In this document: one piece after another, positions 11,101-23,300 of the stretch | Layout: every line of letters begins with the position of its first letter | How positions within the stretch are numbered: position 1 is the stretch's first letter | Source: Sipunculus nudus | Lineage: Eukaryota > Annelida > Sipuncula > Golfingiida > Sipunculidae | Reading direction: 5' to 3' | Assembly (NCBI GenBank): GCA_026874595.1 | Contig: CM049307.1 | Location: 53,608,370-53,672,369, forward strand | Length of the DNA stretch: 64,000 bases | Notes under the pieces: model-generated | Databases searched by the model: none | What the model was told of the DNA's origin: nothing | Seen by the model: only the letters and a program-made list of their open reading frames with translations | Position numbers and translations under genes: made by a program

Positions 11101-13269
11101 TTTACTAATTTATGATTAATTAATGTTTTTAGCTTTAGTGTGAAAGGATTCCCAGATATTACATTTGCTTGTCTTCCATCTTTAAAATTACTTTTCTTCA
11201 TCTGTCAAAAACTTATCCAACTACATCAGGAGCAGTTTTCACCAAAGGTCAAACAAGCACAAACTGTGCAGAGTCTAGTAAATTTGAATGTAGATGGCTC
11301 CACCTATATACCTCCAGTGTCACAGTGGGACTGTTGATCTTCTTCAGATGGTTGGTGTTGGGACCAAAGAAGTGAACCTGAATGGACACACTCAGCAGTT
11401 CATCAGCCTGCTCGGCCAGGATTCAGAGAGCTGGGGATACTCGTACACAGGAAAATTTTACCACGCTGGCCACCCAAAGCCGTATGGTAGTAACTTTGGC
11501 CAAGGGTCAATCATTGGGGTTCACATGGATATGTGGAGAGGAACACTGGCCTTCTACAAAAACAGAAAATTTATGGGTCAGTATATATTGATTTTGAAAA
11601 AAAAATATTGGATATCATAACCCTTAACTTTTTATGTGCCTGTTTATGACTGGAAATATGTTATACCCGCTGTCAGTCTGTCTGTCCGTTAACTTTTAGT
11701 GTCGCCATGATAACTTACTGGGGCTTTGATGATTTTACGTAACTCACCATAACTGCTTACTAATAGATTATCTCTCCAGAGTTCGAATATGGGCAAAATC
11801 CACACATATTTAATAAAGTCAGAGGTCACTAGGCTACTAACAAGGTGTTGCCGTGATCACGTCCGAGGAATACCATGGATTTTGATAAAACTCAACTGAA
11901 ATATAAATCAGTATAATATCTCGCATAAGTTTGATTTCCAGAAAATCCATGCATATTTAATGAGGTCAGAGGTCACCGGACTTTGTTGGCACCAATGGTG
12001 ACTTACCAAAAATCTTGTGGCTTTGATGAAACTCATATATATTTACCAATGAAGTTTCTCACCTGAATGACATTCACAGCAAAATTCATGCATATTTGAT
12101 GAGGGTAGAAGGCACCAGATATGCAAGGGGCGTGTTATGCACCATTTTCCATGCTCTTGTTTGAGGGATAGGATATAACCTAGTTATTAAATCATCAGAC
12201 TTTCCAGCAAGAGATGCTCATTTCATTTGCAATAAGAGCTTGCTAAATGAGAGTAGACCCATTTTAAAATGTTCTAAGTTTATCACACCAATGCAAACAA
12301 ACATTCAGTGACATCTGGAAATAATCATACCTATGCATTATAAAACCTGTTATCCAGAAGGCTTGATAATTATTTATAATTCCTTTCATATAGCTGCCTT
12401 AATCCTTATTCAATAGACCGTGCCTGCTACAGGCTATAGCCTATAGTCCTGAAATTGTTAAAAAAATGGATAAATTTGATCCATAACTCCATAGCTTTAT
12501 CATCTTGTGCAGCAGCTTGGTGTTAGCACCCACACTTTCTGCTTTTGAGTTCTTTCACGTCCCCCCTCAGTCCCATAACACAATACAAGCAGTGTACCTG
12601 TAAAACTAATTAACAGAATCCTTTTGGCAGTAGGGTGATGAATTGCCCACAAATATGATATGATACAAGCTCTTGCATAGTTTTATATCATATATATGAG
12701 AGATGGTGCCACCAGCAATCCTTTCTCACTTTTGTGCACCTAACCTTCCATCACAGGTACTTATATATAATGAGCAGCTTCCTTTGTATTTTGCACATGC
12801 ATCATTATAGAGAAGAGGACTTAGCCTATTTACCAGTAAATTGATTTCATGATTTTTAGTACAACTGTGACCTTCACCTTGAATTTATCAACAATAGATG
12901 AAAAGCATTCAAAACATGAAAAAGTCCTCATTGAAACTTTTAATGAGCTTCCAGATATGAAGCCCTTTTTTTGCTCATCTATTACTTTCGGTTTTTTTTC
13001 CAGGTTTAGCTACTAAAGGTTTATACGGGAAGATGTTGTACCCAATGGTGTCATCAACAGCAGCCCGCAGCGCCATGAAGCTGATAAAAGCACGGACCTG
13101 TGAAACGACGCTGCAGTTCTTCTGTTGTCAGGTGCTGAGACGAAGCATTCCTAAACACATGGGAGTCGTGGAAGTGCTGGAATTCCCACCTGGACTGAAA
13201 GTGTTCCTGGACAATAATTACGGCTGGCTGTTGAACTCTGTGGAACCGTATGCGTGTTTTGATAGATAA
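4991..13269 (+). CDS. SPSB3: SPRY domain-containing SOCS box protein 3-like (5' partial, three exons)
   Basis: Exons 4991-5178, 11348-11576 and 13004-13269 join in frame (phases 1, 0 and 1 at their starts and ends; first codon split with an unseen upstream exon) to give 226 residues plus stop. Family knowledge: SPSB proteins use a SPRY domain to bind substrates and a C-terminal SOCS box to recruit elongin B/C and cullin 5, acting as ubiquitin-ligase receptors; SPSB3 has been reported to target nuclear cGAS in mammals. Visible landmarks: YSCGTAA and [15 protein letters not shown] in exon 1, [24 protein letters not shown] in exon 2 split here as GQGSIIGVH and [24 protein letters not shown], a BC-box-like [12 protein letters not shown] and a cullin-box-like [11 protein letters not shown] near the end. 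The wording matches SPSB3 far better than SPSB1/2/4. The N-terminal part before the FAWLWD motif is missing. Intron 1 (6.2 kb) is filled with mobile elements. Confidence 0.9.
5207..7940. mobile_element. pogo/Tigger-like element, non-coding, with a nested insertion
   Basis: The left end (5207) begins CAGTGGAACCCCGC after a TA. The right end, reverse-complemented, begins CAGCAGAACCCCAC and is followed by TA. The pattern TA|CAGNNGAACC is that of pogo-type Tc1/mariner elements with a TA target duplication. Both ends then continue with similar GACCA/GGTC-rich sequence (near 5240-5280 and 7880-7920). A separate array-bearing element occupies 6207-7740 inside it. No transposase frame is visible. The pairing of the two ends as one insertion is inferred. 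Confidence 0.6.
6207..7740 (+). mobile_element. Helitron-like element carrying eight tandem 180-bp repeats
   Basis: The left boundary has a 14-bp hairpin with one mismatch (TATGCCCCCGCCAC, loop AAA, GTGGCCGGGGCATA). The body is eight head-to-tail units spaced 173-181 bp (landmark GCAGATATTGGCC at about 6301, 6481, 6661, 6841, 7014, 7194, 7375, 7554). The right boundary has a perfect 6-bp hairpin GTGTCG-TTC-CGACAC (7720-7734), followed by AT and CTAG, with a T next. Helitrons end in CTRR after a short hairpin and insert next to T. Array-bearing relatives of this kind (pearl/HINE-type elements) are known in bivalves. The element lies in intron 1 of the SPSB3-like gene. Confidence 0.65.
8100..8430 (+). 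repeat. Dispersed repeat, copy 1 (related to 33780-33965)
   Basis: Sequence around CCTCTGTGAAGG, CAATGTTGACAAA and AAAACATGTAACCTAAGG recurs in the same order at 33780-33965. The ends are not resolved. It lies inside intron 1 of the SPSB3-like gene. Confidence 0.55.
8460..9702 (+). mobile_element. Second Helitron-like array element (about 145-bp monomer)
   Basis: It starts near a GTCCGTCCGTCC-rich (CCGT)n microsatellite (8495-8535). About seven units follow, spaced 143-158 bp with one short unit, each carrying AAATTCACAGGGATGAT followed by a GGTACCTATGAGGGCTCC-like tract and CCAATATGGCCGCCACAGCCC. It ends ACCACATCTAG before a T, the same terminal ACATCTAG|T as the element ending at 7740, although the monomers are unrelated. 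The combination of CCGT microsatellite, tandem core and CTAG|T end matches pearl/HINE-type elements described in bivalves. Confidence 0.6.
9703..11347. other. Remainder of SPSB3-like intron 1
   Basis: Non-coding, mixed composition, with some moderately GC-rich stretches (10180-10370 and 10690-10860). No gene, RNA or clear element ends were seen. It ends in the acceptor CTTCTTCAG before the exon at 11348. Confidence 0.5.
11348..11576 (+). CDS. SPSB3: SPSB3-like internal exon, core of SPRY domain
   Basis: Acceptor CTTCTTCAG, donor G|GTCAGT. It encodes MVGVGT through FYKNRKFM, including the conserved SWGYSYTG and [10 protein letters not shown] motifs. It joins the previous exon as GTDM-MVGVGT, the same order as in vertebrate SPSB3. 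Confidence 0.93.
11660..12171 (+). repeat. Array-type dispersed repeat, copy A
   Basis: Begins with GTCTGTCTGTCCGTTAAC and has about three degenerate units of roughly 140-150 bp, each containing a CATATTTAATGAGGTCAGAGGTCAC-like core. It ends GGGGCGTGTTATGCACC...CATGCTCTTGTT. The same sequence in the same orientation is present at 19370-19868. It sits in intron 2 of the SPSB3-like gene. Confidence 0.75.
13004..13269 (+). CDS. SPSB3: SPSB3-like terminal exon with SOCS box
   Basis: Follows a T-rich tract and CCAG acceptor. Encodes the end of the SPRY domain ([15 protein letters not shown]), the BC-box-like [12 protein letters not shown], the cullin-box-like LEFPPGLKV and ends [18 protein letters not shown] with stop TAA at 13267-13269. 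No AATAAA was seen close behind; the nearest noted is at 14426-14431. Confidence 0.92.
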
Positions 13270-16200
13270 TAGTTGGTACAGTGCTCTTTTTGGTTATAAG
13301 TTGCCTTCCCATCATGCCACATTTTGGTCTTAATAACTAGGGCTGTAGTTATGATCTGGTGTAAGTCATATAGTCAGATGATTTATCAGTATCAGCAAAT
13401 ATCCTTTACTGATGTGATTGCAATATTTGACCTTTTGATTGAAAGTGACATTTGTAATTGATCACAGTGTCAGCTGCATGTATAAAGCATATATTTAGGT
13501 GAAATGTTATTGGTCAGATTCAACAGCAACAGCATGTGATTGGTTAATCAGTATATGATTCAACCAATAGGAGGGATTGTTCTACAATAGATGCATTATT
13601 GTTTTCTAAATCATACTTCATGAATAACATTGGATTACTTTTTCGGTTTTGAAGTCAGTTGTGTAACCTAAAGATTGGGTATCTCTCTATGAGCAAAGTA
13701 AAACATAAAAAATTAATACAACTTGCATCTATTGTTCCATGTGTTGTGATTGGAGTATCGCCATATGGATCACATCATGAGACAAGAAATCTGCTTTTTA
13801 ATGAATGCAAGCCTCCACCATGTGAGGATCCCTTTTATTTGATGATCCCAAAAACCGTGTTTGCATTCACTTATTTGGACTATATTCCCAGGTTCATTCA
13901 TGCATAGGTGACTTTATTCTGGTAATATTCCTTGAGGATATACCTGAGTCTGGATCATGTTCCGGGTCCACACCGAAATCTAGTTGATTCTTCATTGGCC
14001 TATTCCTGAAAAAGCTCTGAACATTTTGTGAGATTCATTTGCCCATCCAGAAAAGCTCTGTGGACAGCTTTGTAAGATTCCATTATGATTATGTGAGTTA
14101 TGTTGTAAACAAACTCACACACAAACGGGGATGAACACATGCCCTCCTGGCAGAGACAAAAATATATGTTACAGCCTTAGTTAAGAAAATGTTTCATTGG
14201 AATCTATATGGTATGATTTCATTGGAAAGAACGAAACCCAATCTTTGGTCTATCATGAAATTTTTTGGAAAAAAAAAAAACATGATGGATCAATAGGGGA
14301 AATATGGGAAGGCAACTTATTAAACACTCAATGGAAGGTGCCAGTTGAATGCAGTGTTGAGTGAATGCGGATGTTGATTGCCGATGATGATATTACTTAA
14401 TCATACTAGAATCAATTATGTACTGAATAAATAATTTTATGGTTGAAATGAGGGTTAAATAACAGAGGGTCCTCCAGCTCAAATCCTGGTGAACCATACG
14501 GTGTAACTACAACTTGCCTAATATGAAATCAACTAATATAATGCCTTACTAAATAATTTAAACATATGTGATTTGGACAATGAACACATCATCCATCATC
14601 ATGTAATCATCTTCATCTGAAGAAAATAGACAGTGCCACCTTCAGGCCATAGCTGTAACTGGGAAAATTTGGTCAAGTATGGCTGTTCATGGCACTAATA
14701 TGTTAATATTAAAGAAGACCTTTCATATAGTCAACAATGAATATTGTTAAAGGCAGCTTGAGAGAGTGTTGAGCTCTCAACCAGTGTGGGGTTTCTTTAT
14801 TTGTGTGTATTGTTTATTTATATAGTAGCTTTGTTTTTAGCTTATTTGTTGAACAACATGTTACTTTTAAATGTACCATATGAAAACGCCGGGGATATTG
14901 AAAGTAGACGTTAGACTGGGGAACAGTTAATAAACACTGTTGAAGTTGCAATCATGTTCACAAACTTCTAACTGAGCTTTCTGATAGGTTTAGGTAAGAC
15001 CTCTTTCATGACTAGCATTTAGGTCAATATTCAGTAGCCATACCAGACGTTGGGCACTATTACCATTGGTACAGCTACCATAAGGTTATTAAAACTCCAA
15101 ATAAACCATTTGATATCTTTGGTAAAGGTCTCCCTCGTCTGAAAAAGTTAGATCACTACAGCAGTATTTTGCATATTTTAAAAAATTTGTTTGATGTGAC
15201 AAAATATTTTGTGACATAATACAATGCACAGAGTTCATCATTGAGAATACCTATATTTACTAGTTTTAAATCACTGAACTGCATTCTGGGTATAGCATGT
15301 GCAGGGGATACCATTTAAAATTCTCCATCAGGTGGCAGCATTGATGATCTGACCAGGGTTCTGTTCAGGTGGATGAGCTGGATTATCTTGTAATGTTACA
15401 GGCTCAAGTCATATTTGAGTTCAATCAGTGAAACAGGAAAAAAAGGTTTTGGCAGTTAGGAGGACTTTCTGCTGTTACTATAAAAAAAGATAGTGCAAGG
15501 AAATTTTAAGCAGGAAAAGTGAACAAGATTGCTGGTGGAACAACCACATGGGTGTTTAATTAATTTACACTAAGAAATCCAGTAACAAACTATATTTAAT
15601 ATTTCTCATATTCTAGAGTATGTTTATAATATCTGCTGTTTATGTATATGCTGTATATAAGACACGATGGCAGGCTATCAGATGTCATTAAATTTTAGAT
15701 GACTTTAGCTATCTCAAAGCTGCAAGGACAGTGCTTTTGAATACACAATTCCCTGCTTGGTTAATTGTGAAAATTGTGATCTGACTGGTTTAAGATATGA
15801 TGATTTATACTCAACAATTAATAAAAGAAAAATAACCATGCTACTTCCTAAATTTTGAGTCAGTTTCTTAGAAACGTCATCAAATTGTTAGTCTTACTTA
15901 AAATCACATATTTATGTTACAGGTTTTGTAATTCCCCTTTTCCCGGAGCATTTGGACATGTGTACAGTGATTATTAGCTGTGCTCCAGTGAAATAGCCAG
16001 CAACATGTTTTGTCAAGTAAAGTCAGGTACAAGACAGTCTTAGACAAAATACATGGCTTTAAAAAAGAAGAGAGATTTTTCAGTTTGTATGATTTTAGAT
16101 ATGATTCTGATATTTGAGGGTTTTTGCCAATATACCTGACCCAAACAGTCAGTGTTAGTTATTGCCAATAGGTGTCACAAGTTTGGTGGGAAAGGTCTAT

Positions 16201-17040
16201 ATTATCTGTCATGCTTGACTCTGTGGGAGCCAGACTGTTATATGGATGTGAACTACCACTGTAGGCCCTTTTGTTATATGCTAGTGATGAAACCAGGTTA
16301 TTTAGTTGCTGCTTTGTATATAAAAGATACCCTTAAAGTACCACAAAATACACAATTTTCCAATTCCAGAATTCTTATGAAACATTATGGGACTTAGGCA
16401 GAGGTGTGCTACAGTGGAGGAAAGTGACCTCTGGTGGCACTTGCTCTGATTCAGTTTGTCTGCTGGATAAAACCTTGTGCTCATTGGATACTTATTCAGT
16501 CTCATTAATATTCATGGTGTAATTAGGCATTGTAGTTTAATTTAGGAAAACCCAAGGGTAGTCTACCATTGTTAATTTGTATTATAGTGTGTATAAAACA
16601 AATTATTTGTACAGTAAGGAATCTTTAATTTTATCTTTTCAAAAGAGAATATGTGTTTGATGATGTGAGATTATGAATTATGTGATATGGATAGCTTAAT
16701 ATAATTAATTTGTAGTCGTTATCAGTGAAATTGCCTTTTGTTTCACTTAGTTTGTGCTAAAGGGTCAAAACCAAAAGAGTGTTAATGGATGGGTTCATAG
16801 TAATTAGGGAGTTTTCTAACTATTCTTGGTGATCCATTTATGGTTCTTGTTCTGGTTTATTTGAGATCCTTTAGTCACTGATTCGTCATTTCGAGCTTCT
16901 TGGCTGTCACTTGACTAATATGCTCTGGGTTTTCCGTTTACTTTGGAACCCTTTGTCTTTGTAAACCCATGGCCACTTTCAGGAATGTTTTCTTTGTGTC
17001 TTATTCAGCATTTGATCTCTTCGTGAGTCTCTTGGTAAAG
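13270..17040. other. 3' UTR of SPSB3-like gene and intergenic DNA
   Basis: The first part is presumably 3' UTR. The rest is AT-rich DNA with no recognised gene. Reading frames in 13659-13907 and 16152-16397 have no domain features and no splice-supported extension. Confidence 0.5.
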
Positions 17041-17836
17041 GCCTTTATCACGATGGGTGTCCCTTTGCAAAGGCCTTGATCATGACGGGTGTCCCTTGGT
17101 AAAGGCCTTGATCATGACAGGTGTCCCTTTGTAAAGGTCTCGATCACAACGGCTGTCCCTGGGTAAAGTCCTTGATCATGACAGGTGTCCCTTGGTCAGT
17201 GCCTTGATCATGACGGGTGTCCCTTTGTCAACACCTAGGTCATGAATGGTGTCCCTTTGTAAATGCCTTTATCATGACGGGTGTCCCTTGGTAAATGCCT
17301 TGATCATGAAGGGTGTCCCTTTGTCAACACCTTGGTCATGACAGGTGTCCCTTTGTAAAGGTCTTGATCATGACAGGTGTCCCTTGGTAAATGCCTTGAT
17401 CATGACGGGTGTCCCTATGTCAACACCTCGGTCATGACGGGTGTCCCTTGGTAAATGCGTTGATCACGACGGGTGTCCCTTGGTAAATGCCTTGATCACG
17501 ACGGGTGTCCCTTTGTTAAGGCCTTGATCACGACAGGTGTCTATTGGTAAAGGCCTTGATTATGACGGGTGCCCAGTCAGGGCCTTAATCATGACGGGTG
17601 TCCCTTTTTTAAGGCCTTGATCATGATGGTTGTCCCTTTGTAAAGGTCTTGATCATGACGGTTGTCCCTTTGTCAAGGTCTTGATCATGACGGGTGTCCC
17701 TTTGAAAAGGTCTTGATCATGACGGGTGTCCCTTTGTAAAGGCCTTGATTATGGCGGGTGTCTCTTGGTAATCCTTAATCATGACGGGTGTCCATTAGTA
17801 AAGGCCTTGATTATGACGGGTGTCCGTTGGTAATCC
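17041..17836. repeat. Minisatellite, 25 copies of a 32-bp unit
   Basis: Head-to-tail copies of a 32-bp unit whose consensus starts GCCTTGATCATGACGGGTGT and continues CCCTTGGTAAAG. I counted 25 copies; three are 29-31 bp long. Units 5-13 show a higher-order pattern: the variant junction GTCAACACCTNGGTCATGA recurs every third unit (after units 6, 9 and 12), that is every 96 bp. Each unit carries the palindromic TGATCA/TCATGA overlap. Degenerate traces of the unit extend to about 16990 on the left and 18230 on the right. Confidence 0.95.
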
Positions 17837-18240
17837 TTTTGACCCCGATCTCTTTCCGGGTCACTTGGTAAAAGCTGTGATTACAACAGTGAGTATCTTG
17901 GAAATTCCTTGTCCCTGTTTTGGTCTTTTGGTAATCCCCTGATCCCTTTCAGTGCCTCTTAGTCAAGACCGTGATCACAACAGTGGATGCCATGGTAATC
18001 TCTTGATCCCTTTCTGGTTTTCTTTATAATCCCTTGATCCTCGCTGAATGTGTCTCTAGGAAATCCCTTTATCCCGTTTAGGTCTCTTGGTTATCACTTG
18101 GTCTCTTTTAAATAACCTGATCCCAGCATCGAGTTTAATGATAAAGGCATTGACTGTAGCAATGTGGAGTTCTTGGTGAACCCTTGATCAGTCCCCTTAA
18201 ATTCTTGGTTAAAACTTAACTGGGCCTGATTTCCTGTTTG
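17837..18240. repeat. Decayed flank of the minisatellite
   Basis: Recurrent fragments such as CTTGATCCCTTTC, CTTGGTAATCCC and GTGATCACAACAGTG resemble the 32-bp unit but no longer keep phase. This looks like an older, eroded arm of the same array. Confidence 0.6.
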
Positions 18241-19369
18241 ATGCCGTGGTTATTACGTACACTGCTATACATCGGTGTTAAAGGAATCAGTTAATTGTTA
18301 GTAGAGTCCACTCAGAGTCAAATATGAACTATAACCCCAGGCTGAATATCCAGGAATTTTAAATTTGTGTCTCAAACACCTTAATTTAAATTTTTGGGTA
18401 AAAAGGCCAAACTATCACACTTCCTTTACATGGAAAATACATTTTATCATTGTAAAATTATACTAATACAAACACACACATATATATTTATAATATATAT
18501 TTATATATTTAATATATTTATATATTACGAGATATATAAATATATACACATATATATTTATATATCGTAATTCTTTACTATACTGTACTACTGTAGACCG
18601 ATACGCTGAGCCTAGGTTATAATGCACTAACAGGACACGATATTTCCACAAGCTGTGTGGATTGTGTAATATGGAACATGTGTATCACAGCTGTACACGT
18701 CCTGGCTGAATATGTATGATACCCAGCTGCGGGGTACAGTTTTGTATGAACTGGTTCATGTGAGTTGTTTGGTATGGATTACAGTCATACATAACAGTCT
18801 GTGAATCAGGGGACGCACCAGGAATCAGTGGCGGCCGCGAGCTGTGGTGACTCGATAGGTCAAACATAGTACCACGGGCGAAAACAATATATGTAAAGGG
18901 GAGGGGCTACTGATGAATGACATAATAATAATTATTATTATAAGATCACTGACAGTTGTGGGATTTCCCGAATAACAGGATTGAGGAAGTTTTATTAAGG
19001 GTTTGACTCGCTTGTCAGTTAGCCCGACAAGTTTTAACTGGTGTGACCGTAAATTGTAGGGAACCTGCCATATATTACATTGCATACAGGCATAACCCGC
19101 CCTGAACGGAACATTTACTATGCACCGAATCATTTTCAAAAGAGTAACCGCTGACTAGGGATTATGGGTGAAGTAATAATTTCCCAAACAATGCACATTG
19201 CCTCTAAACACACCAGTGGCCTAGCTATAAATGCTGTGACGAGAATAGATACAAGCCATTTAAAATTTGTTTGGTCAGAGATGGTTCATGGCAAATTACA
19301 TGCGCATGGATTTTGTTTGGTGGAAATGCTTGAAATACGCCCGTGTATGACAGGACGTGTTATGGTATA
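18241..19369. other. Gene-free stretch
   Basis: Contains an AT-rich, partly palindromic tract (18470-18570, TATATATTTATAT-type repeats). No gene was recognised. Confidence 0.5.
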
Positions 19370-19868
19370 CTCACCGTCCGTCCGTTCGTTAACTTTTAGT
19401 GTCGCCGCGATAACTTACCGGGGCTTTGATGGATTTTCACGAAACACACCTTAACTACTTAACAATAGTCTATCTCGCCTGAGTTCGATTATGGTCAAAA
19501 TCCGTGCATATTTAATAAGGTCATGCAGAGGCCACTAGGCTACATTGTGGCGATAACCTATACGAGGAATACGATGGATTTTGATAAAACTAAATAGAAA
19601 TGTTAATCAATAAAGTATCTCGCTGAATTTCGATTTGCAGCAAAATCCACGCATATTTAATGATGTCGGAGGTCACCACACCTTTGTGGCACCACCCAGA
19701 CTTTTCAAAAATCTAATGTTTTTTTTCATATAGCTCATGATGAGTATTTACCAATACAGTTTTTCATCTGAATAACATTCTCAACAAATTCACGCATATT
19801 GAATGAGGTCAGAGGTCACAAAATATGCTAAGGGCGTATAATGCATCGTTTGCGGTGCTCTTGTTGAA
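19370..19868 (+). repeat. Array-type dispersed repeat, copy B
   Basis: Matches 11660-12171: GTCCGTCCGTTCGTTAACTTT, then GTGTCGCCGCGATAACTTAC, three CATATTTAAT...GGTCA cores spaced about 140-150 bp (near 19497, 19636, 19788), and the end GGGCGTATAATGCATCGTTTG...GTGCTCTTGTT. The two copies differ by scattered substitutions, so they are independent insertions and not a recent duplication. Confidence 0.75.
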
Positions 19869-20026
19869 TTAAGTAACATTTATTAAACATGTCTATGTGG
19901 CGCTTGAATTGTGAAAAAGGTTTTGATTTCGAAATTTGACAGTTGTGGCCGACGTCCCACGATCCATAACTGAAAGATGTTTGTTTTGAATAGAAGTAAC
20001 CTGGTGCAGAACATTAAACTAATTAA

Positions 20027-20368
20027 AATTAAACATGTACATCTGCAGAATTTCCATTTTGGTTTGGGACTACTTGACAGGGCGGTTGCACTCGCTTCCT
20101 ATCTTTTTATTTTGTATCCCGGTGTCGTCCAGGCCCGGTGTCTACCGCACCTGTGGGTCCAGGGTGTATAGTCAACCCCATTGCTAGGTCATAATACGAG
20201 GAACCCCCCAAAGGACGCACTCGTATGTGTGGGGCACAGCCTTCCCATTAAGCCAGCAAAGCGCTCACCCTGGGTCTGGACCGACCGTGAAAAACCTCGC
20301 CACCTCGGCTGAAATTCGAAACCACGATCTTCCGGCTTTACCCCTGAGCCACAGAAGCCGGTCACAGG
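20027..20368 (-). mobile_element. tRNA-derived SINE with 16-bp target duplication
   Basis: Read on the minus strand the element starts near 20368 with a tRNA-like head: an A-box-like TGGCTCAGGGGTAAAG and, about 30 bases later, a B-box-like GGTTTCGAATT. The remaining part is unrelated to a tRNA. It is flanked by the perfect 16-bp direct repeat ACATTAAACTAATTAA at 20011-20026 and 20369-20384, the mark of L1/RTE-style retrotransposition. The head is not a functional tRNA gene because the fold is degenerate. Confidence 0.85.
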
Positions 20369-20384
20369 ACATTAAACTAATTAA

Positions 20385-23300
20385 TCCAAAATTGTCCGTC
20401 TGTCCGCAACGGGAGGTCACGTTTGAACCCATGGCATGTATCTCAAGAAAATCTTGATCGGGTCACCGTATGACCGTTGTGAAGCGGGCCCAGTTAACAT
20501 TTATCAAATACTTGACCCTATCCAAAATTAGATGAAATATGGCTTTTACTGTTTTCTGTGTGTATATCTTTTCTCTTAAAACAGCTTCATGGCAACTGGT
20601 GAGGATACTTAAAGATTATGGCACTTTCAAGTTTAATGAAATGTTGGAAATAATCCCTTATAGGTTTATAATGCGTCAGTTGGTATATACAGGTGTCGGC
20701 TCAGGTATGCGCTTTCCTGGTGCTGCCCATTCATATATTAACGTCTGATAAACGGTATATTGTGGTCTAACAACAGTCTTGAAGAATGCTTAAGTAATAT
20801 CTACGATCATCAGAGAACAGAGAACATCAGGGTAATCCATAGAGCCTTACGGGTACTTAGGTTGCCTTCAATGGAACAAGGTGAAAAACTCCCGATATGT
20901 GCATATCGATACATATTCATGATCCCCCTGCTGGTTAATTCTCAGCTCTATATTTCGTGATCTTGAATATGTTAATTTTGTAATGTCACGTGTTGTATTG
21001 AGAGCCGAGACTGGTGTATGCTCATGAATATAAATATTCAGGCCCCAATGCAGTGGTGTTTTTAAGTATATATATATAGCGATTGACTTGAGTGAACACA
21101 TTGCCTTGACCAGTATAAGAAAAGGCTGACGCCACATGTTATGAGTTCTATTCAATGAAAAAATATTAGTTTCTAAAGTTATTTAGCGGTGATTACTTCT
21201 CCGTGTTGTATCAGCCGGAAGATAAATGTCTTTGTCATGTAGTAAGAGAAGGATTAGCTCGCCATTGGTAAATTCAGTAATTATTCATGTACATAATTAT
21301 AGCATTATCATCCTGTCGAGATATCTGACAATAGTACAAGTAACAATTTTTCCTTTCATATGTTAACTTCCTCAAGGAAATTTTAAATTCAGTATTTATT
21401 ACTTTGTGCATTAGTTTGGTTATCAAGCTTTATCATATCCTTATGTTTCAAATGAGGCTGCTCGATTCTGTTGTCCAATGAATAATCAGATGTTGTTTGC
21501 CCGAAAATCCCTTTTATAGTACAAACGCGTTTCCTTCTCCAATTGGCTCCACCAATCTGTTCTTTTACAGAAATATCCTGCATGAGAGCGAGAAGGCTCA
21601 CATAACGTATTGTATTTTATAAAACAAGAAAATGATTCACATAGGATGCAGATGCAATTTAGTGCCCCCCTGATATGCATGGACCACAAAATATGCATAT
21701 AGCCATTGGGTGTATTTTTTAATGTGAAATCTTACCGGTCGAGACAAAATATACGTGAAACTACAATATTAGCAACAGTTTTTGAAATAGTGCATATGCA
21801 CAATTTCCAATCGTATCTTAACGATTTAAATAATTGCATTACTAATTTCGCAACAATTTCTGTCAAAAGTTTGAGGCAAGAGTAATAATTAACTTATTAC
21901 TACCGTGGACATGGTTCTCACTCGAAAAATAATTGGTTCCATGAACAGAGGTTATGGTTAGGCCTACGTCAAAGGACTATTTTTGGTTGTTGCGTAGTGC
22001 ATTGCATAGTTGATTGAAAGGCCAAGTCCGCCAAGGGCAAACCAAGAGATGTCCATTGTAGTGTGAACAGTATTTTTGTTCATGTACGATTGTTTCCTGC
22101 AGCTATAGAGAATTAATATATTAAGGGTGCAGGAATGCCATTCAGATCACTATTATTATGAGACTTTCTGTTAGAACATTATATAAGGAATGTGCATTTT
22201 ACACGAGGCGAGTATGTAGCGGTTATTAGTGACCTCTTGTTCGGTGTGTGTGTGGAAGGGAGGCGCGTCCTGAAGTGATACATTGATGTACATAGCAGCC
22301 ATGTGTGCCGTTAAAAAATGTCATCGTGCCATACTGTATGTTGTTCTGTAAATAAAATCAATGACGCTATCTTGTGCGCCTTTTTGATTATACTTTGATA
22401 CATTTATAACACAGCGAACCCATATCCCGTTACTAATCTGGGGAAAACTCTAAAAGACAATTTAAAAAATAATAATAGTTTACGAAGTAATTTGGTAGGT
22501 CATTCATTTATTAACATGCAAGCTTCATGTAATTCCCTTAGGTGACAGTACTGTAGATAATTAAAGAGAAAAAAGTCGATTAAAAACACGTGTACTTGTT
22601 TTGTACGTTATATCTTTTATATCTTTAACATCCTCAACTGGTAACCTGTATGTGTGGTAACAAATAGTAAAGCACATACTATATTAACAATTTTCCGAAC
22701 ATTTGTTTATACTCCTGCTAAAAAAAGCACATACGCAGAGAAAGATTATACCACTCAAGTGAATGATATTAATGATATAGCACCATGCTCCTGCTATGCC
22801 ATACATAAAATACGCAGTGAATACATGCAGAGACATGCCGTGATATCACGAACAGACTGTCCAATTCAGTCACCATCTAATGAAGACCAGGTCATGTTAA
22901 AAAATAAGTATCATTTGTAAATCTGTGACCTGTGGCTAATATTCTGACAAAGGTCTGTTCTGGAGAATTCGACGATCTATCGTCGACCCAGTGGAAGAAA
23001 CAAAAAGAGAGCAGGAACATATCGATGCATTGGTTGGCATTCCGGGACAAATAACATAGAAAGTCACTTATTAAAAACCCAATTTCAGTTATTATTTATA
23101 ATAAAGTCCGACATGGTCTTGATAAAACCATATACAATTTTTACATATACCTATAGTTATGATCCTTTGTCCGTCCGTGCTTTGACAGGACACGTTTTGA
23201 AACCGTTTGACCTACGAATCCAAAATTCAGCTAACAGTTAGTTGTCCCAAAAATCTCCTACCATACCGAGATTAGCTCACTAGGACTTTGTTTCATCGAG

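Noticed and set aside
17041-17836. CRISPR-like regular spacing of about 32 bp
   Set aside because: Units are contiguous with no unique spacers and the genome is eukaryotic; it is a minisatellite.
20298-20362. Possible tRNA gene
   Set aside because: Box A and B are present, but the fold is degenerate and the unit is the head of a SINE with target duplications.
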